Shown one piece after another: positions 59,963 through 64,000 of a DNA stretch of 64,000 nucleotides. The stretch lies in contig MDYQ01000094.1 of the NCBI GenBank assembly GCA_003024175.1, positions 124,001 through 188,000 of the forward strand, written 5' to 3'. Made by a program: the position numbers and the translations under genes. Every line of letters begins with the position of its first letter. The stretch's first letter is position 1. The notes under the pieces are model-generated. The model ran no database searches, had not been told where the DNA came from, and worked only from the letters and a program-made list of their open reading frames with translations. The stretch comes from Planoprotostelium fungivorum (Eukaryota; Evosea; Variosea; Cavosteliida; Cavosteliaceae).

Positions 59963-61908
59963 GAAAATAATGACCCTTGCTCAATCCTCCAGACACCTCT
60001 CCCCACCCAGAGTGCTCCACCACCCTCTGCTCACTCTCCCTGTACTACTCTCATCAGCGACTCATCTCCATCTCATCTTCTAAAGCCCCACCTTCTCCGT
60101 GTCGCTCACGCAGCCGAGGAGAGCAGACTGCAAGTTACTGAATGAAGTGGAGGACAGCTCTCCGAACAAGTTCTTCGACTGATCTCTGATCTCGGCCATG
60201 TCATGTCTAAAGATGTCGGTGTGTGTCTGTCGAAGCGGAGAGAACTCACTTCATGGTCTCCAATGATTTACCAAAGGGGGAGCCCGCAAAGGAGATGGTC
60301 TCCCGTTTCGAGAGGGTGAGTCTCTTGTGTGCCTCCACGGAGACACTCAGCTTCTCCATTTCGATTTGGATTCCTTCTATTGTCTGTTGTCTGTCTACTC
60401 TTAATACCTTGTTCACTCCCTATCTATTGTCACTCTCATGATGATGATGATGATCTTGATGATGATCATGATCATTACCTCGATCAATTGGTTGTGTTGA
60501 GAGGTGTACTTGTTTGCAGATTCTTGATAAGCTCGAACGGCGCTAGACAATCCCTGAATCTCATCAGACTCCATCACATCGTCCGATCATCACGAAGATG
60601 CAGATGATGTCCCCTCATCGACTCACCTCTATATGTTCACCGCTGATGCTGGTGTGTGTCACTTGTACCGGTTTCTCTGGTGGATTCACCACGGCTGCCG
60701 TTGTCCCTGGTATTCCTACGTTCGTCTCCTTCTTTGGCTCTTTCACTTTCCTTCCCTTCACCTGACCGATGTCACATCTTCTTCTTCTTCTCTCCTTCAC
60801 CTTCTTCTCCGTATTAAGAGGATGCTGTGCTTCTTCTTGGTCTTCAATTTCCTTCAACTGTGCATCTTGTATGTCTCTTGTCTCGGTTGAGATGGGGTCA
60901 AGATCGTAGTACTTGAGGCTGTAGAGGCTGTGGCTGTCTGTTGTCCACGTTAGACGATCATCATGGTGACGATGTACGATCTCGATGATGATCGCGATCT
61001 CGATGGGAGGTGATGAAGAGACGCTCACCTGTTGCCATCTCGTCAGTTGAAGCGGAGAACTGGAGGTGCAAGTTCTTCGGTAATTTGACGGGAACGTTGG
61101 TGGCACATGATTCATAAGCAGAGCTCGCTTTGGTTTTATACATGACCGACAGCAGTCCATTGATGTATCTCACCTGTCACATTCAGCATCATCAACCATG
61201 TTCCATCTTCACCTTCATCTTCATCGAATAGACCTTTGGTAATCCTTCCTCTGGTATGTTCTTGATGGAGCAGCCGGCTAATTCATCTGACTTACTCTCC
61301 AGGGGAACGAGCTCGTGGCTGCCATCGTTGGTCTGGATGGTAATGTAAGGTCCACCCGATTTGACATCGGCCTCTGATCCTTCGTTCTCGTCTTCGTAAT
61401 CGTCTCTCGAGTCATAGATGACTCCGAGTCCCTTCCATTGGGTGGAAGATCCGAAGGCAGGACCCGTGACCCCTGGCTTCTCTAACAACCACAATGCAAC
61501 ACCCTCTCCGTGGTCTTGAACGCCGCGAGATACTCCAAATTGGAGGGCGACTTCCCAGTTGTCTCCCTTCAGAGACTGATATGTTCGATTAGATTAACGA
61601 AATCGAAAGATGTGATATGACTCACTTCGGTGTTATAGATGAGACCCTCTTTACTTGGCTCGTTGGGTGTGAGTTTGATCAGATTCTGTTGGACAACGGC
61701 TGACCCGGCAGTCTTCCAGTCGTTCTCAAGAATTTTTCCATCGGCTATGACGATTCAACTCAAGGTGTTTTCTGTCTGTGAACTCACATGTGAGGAATGG
61801 CTTCTTTAATGTCAGAGATGTCTCCCACGAGTCTGTACTCTGACCCTTGATTCTTTTCGCAGCGATAGGCGCGATGAGGAGAAGGATGAGCACGAGTGAG
61901 ACCTTCAT
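59877..61908 (-). CDS. L-type lectin cargo receptor (ERGIC-53/VIP36 family)
   Basis: The minus-strand start is MKVSLVLILLLIAPIAAKRI, a signal peptide. The legume-lectin-like fold follows: TLKKPFLT, GKILENDWKTAGSAVV, WLLEKPGVTGPAFGSSTQWK, GLGVIYDSRDDYEDENEG, VKSGGPYITIQTNDGS, then NLHLQFSASTDE and DSHSLYSLKYYDLD. A Pro/Lys-rich hinge and a helical stalk lead to a C-terminal membrane helix (FLIVETVAVLGFFLL) and a short basic tail KMKRRSGKRNPVLY. Such lectins carry high-mannose glycoproteins from ER to Golgi. The tail lacks a clear KKxx or FF end. The stalk exons are approximate. Confidence 0.8.
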
Positions 61909-62056
61909 TCCTCAATGATCTGTCGTCTGATGTGTGAAAAATTCATATTACGTATGAAGATTTGTAGATCGATTATTCAGATTTTCTCTGGTGCGTTGTA
62001 TCGAGTCCTCTATATTTAGCTCCATCGTAATTGTCAGACAACAGATGAGGTAGACG

Positions 62057-64000
62057 ATGCTTCAAACTCCAAATGAAGACGTCGAGGAGGCAAAATCCAA
62101 CGGCGATAAGCAGGTGAGCCAGCGAGATGCATCGTGTTTTCTCATGATGTTCAGTCTAAAAGGTCAAAGACAAGCCAAGAGTATAAACCTAGATCTAGGA
62201 CAAAATCGAGGTATGTTCCACTGCGATCGGAAAACGATGATGATGTGAGACACTCGATGATTGTTGACACCATCTCAGTTCTAAACTAGAAACCGAAGAG
62301 AAAAGAAGTTCTACTGCAGACGTGCAGGTTTGTCGTGAGACGCATCACACTCTGATCCATTACAGGTTCAAAGACGGCATTCTCTCAGCAGGAGGCCGAG
62401 CCAGAAGAAGTTGCTACAGAAGGAAGCAAAGGAGAAGCAAGCATTGGAGGACAGAGAATGGGCTGAGAGAGAGAAACAACTGTTGGAACAAGAAGAAGAG
62501 TACGAGCGCCTGCGGATAGAGGCGGTGAGTGCGACGTGATCTTGCGATGGTCCATCTCATCGGAACAGGAGGAGCGAGCGAGGCGAGAAGAAGAGGAGGA
62601 GAAAGAACGGATAGCCAAGGAGGAAATGAATAGGAAGTGGAGGGAGGGAATCCTACCACCCGATCCAGACACACCGCAGACGGGTTCAGACAATGAAGAG
62701 CAGGGGGATGCATCAAAACCGTCGAATGAAGAAGAGAAAACGGAAGCACCACGAGAGATTGACGTGCATCACGAAGAAATGACAGAAGAAAAGGTGAGTC
62801 GTGAACGTGTAGAAGGTGGTCTGACAGTGCAGGTCGAGATGACCACCGAAGAAACAGAAAGAACGAGTCTCTCACCCGAGGATGATCCATCAACAACACG
62901 ATCTCAAACCGGAGAGGAATCAGAAGAAACTCACGACAATGTACAGTCAAAGGAAGACAGTCAAGATCTTCCCACGCGAGACGATAGATCGTTCGATTCC
63001 ATCGAGACGGATCCCAATCGTGACCCCAGCGAGGTGAGACCCATCACATCATCATTATCATCACACTTGGATGTCAACAGAGATGCAGGGGATGAATCAG
63101 TTGGCTGTCTCGTCCAGAGCGACATCCGCTATGTCTTATCCGGCGAGTTCGATGGTTTCACCCGAGATGAGAGGGTCTTCAGCACGTTCGAGCCTCTTTG
63201 AAGAGACGATCGAAGCGGGCACCGGGAAAGTTCTGACGGACGACGATTACGAGAGGATGATCGAAGAGAAGAGTTTACCTCAGCAGCGGATGCTCATCAT
63301 GGAACACGCCAGTGGAACGCAGGTGAGACGGATGACTGTAGAGCGACGTTGACGGTAGAAAGACGATCGTAGAGTGGGACCTCATCAAGAAGCCCTTTTT
63401 GGGAGGATTCATCAGTCGACTGAGTGACATCGAATATCATCACGCTTCAACGCAGACACCACCGCCGCCCAAGACGCCAGAGCAGATCCGAGTGAGAGAA
63501 CAAATCATTGGAATCATCATCTCACGTCTCCCAGCGAGACGAAATGCTTCGATTTCACAGAGAGACACAGACGGCAGAGACTCTCACACGCTCGACGCAA
63601 GGCCAGAGAGAGGCCAGCACTCAGATGGCTCGAATCGGTGAGACAAAAGAGATTGCCAGAGTGACAGACTTTAGGTGTTTACGAGATCGTGGAGAAACCG
63701 GGGGAAGAGAGGACGATCGTTCCGAAGAGATATTACACCAGCAATATGCTCGAAATCGACCGATGGAATTCTGCCATGAAGATACAGACGGTCACGAGAG
63801 GCTGGATGGCCCGTCGAAGAGCACAAAAATTGAGAGAAGAGGTGACGACCCTGATGATGAGGCGACGTGATGATGAGATCCAATGCAGGTGGATGTCAAG
63901 GCTGACCAGAGGGAGGAGAGGCTGAGGAGAAAAGAAAAGAGAGAGGAAGAGCAGAGACAGAGGGAGATCGAGCGGAGGAAAAATCCGAAGACAAAGGCGG
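62057..64000 (+). CDS. IQUB: IQUB-like ciliary protein (3' end beyond the window)
   Basis: The start is MLQTPNEDVEEAKSNGDK. A long charged, Glu-rich coiled N-terminal half leads to the IQUB-specific block: KPFLGGFISRLSDIEYHH, ASTQTPPPP, HRETQTAET, REASTQMARIGVYEI, RYYTSNMLEI and the IQ motif IQTVTRGWMARRRAQKL. The repeated STQT/ETQT/STQM pattern after FLGGF is typical of IQUB. IQUB associates with axonemal radial spokes. I do not see the ubiquitin-like domain that precedes this block in animals; it may be absent or hidden by misplaced introns. The window cuts the gene in its C-terminal coiled region. Confidence 0.75.

Overview
This is a eukaryotic nuclear window, gene-dense (about 35 genes in 64 kb) and intron-rich. 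Nearly every gene is cut by introns of about 40-55 bp with GTGAG-type donors and (T/C)AG acceptors. Genes lie on both strands with short spacers, and AATAAA often overlaps or closely follows the stop codon. Three genes point to a cell with motile cilia: AHI1/jouberin, ZMYND10 and an IQUB-like radial-spoke protein. Costars/ABRACL, a SIN1/RIP3-type TORC2 subunit and a BPI-fold secreted protein sit alongside. Together they suggest a free-living amoeboflagellate. A protosteloid amoebozoan (Protostelium/Planoprotostelium type) is my best guess; it is inference, not something the sequence proves.

Layout. 1-9.7 kb: one apparently continuous giant gene, open at its 5' end, joining helical cytoskeleton-like segments, a PH domain and helical repeats to a membrane GT2 polysaccharide synthase. 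9.9-16.5 kb: an R3H/G-patch RNA-binding protein, a delta-12-type fatty acid desaturase and a two-homeodomain protein. 17.5-21.7 kb: a microbial rhodopsin fused to a hybrid histidine kinase and receiver, the most striking gene here. 21.7-24.8 kb: Costars, a membrane protein carrying a small Ty3/gypsy integrase fossil, and a START-domain protein. 24.9-34.2 kb: MTR4 helicase, TFIIH p34/TFB4, SIN1 and phosphomannomutase. 34.3-40.5 kb: divergent AHI1 and ZMYND10, then a neugrin/Rrg9-like mitochondrial protein. 40.8-49.9 kb: NEDD8, two hypothetical genes, SPC3, a PH protein with a C-terminal membrane anchor, COX5B, HIBADH, METTL22 and a tandem ABM protein. 50.3-57.6 kb: hypothetical genes, a PurE-PurK fusion and a BPI/LBP protein. 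57.8-64 kb: an EGF-type I membrane protein, an ERGIC-53/VIP36-like lectin and the 5' part of IQUB.

Most genes are unrelated housekeeping functions: RNA decay, transcription/repair, purine synthesis, glycosylation precursors, ER quality control, respiration and valine breakdown. Possible functional links are the AHI1/ZMYND10 divergent pair (cilia), SPC3, the ERGIC lectin and PMM (secretory glycoproteins), and a light-sensing phosphorelay. Exon joins were worked out by eye from splice signals and reading-frame continuity, so exact boundaries are approximate.
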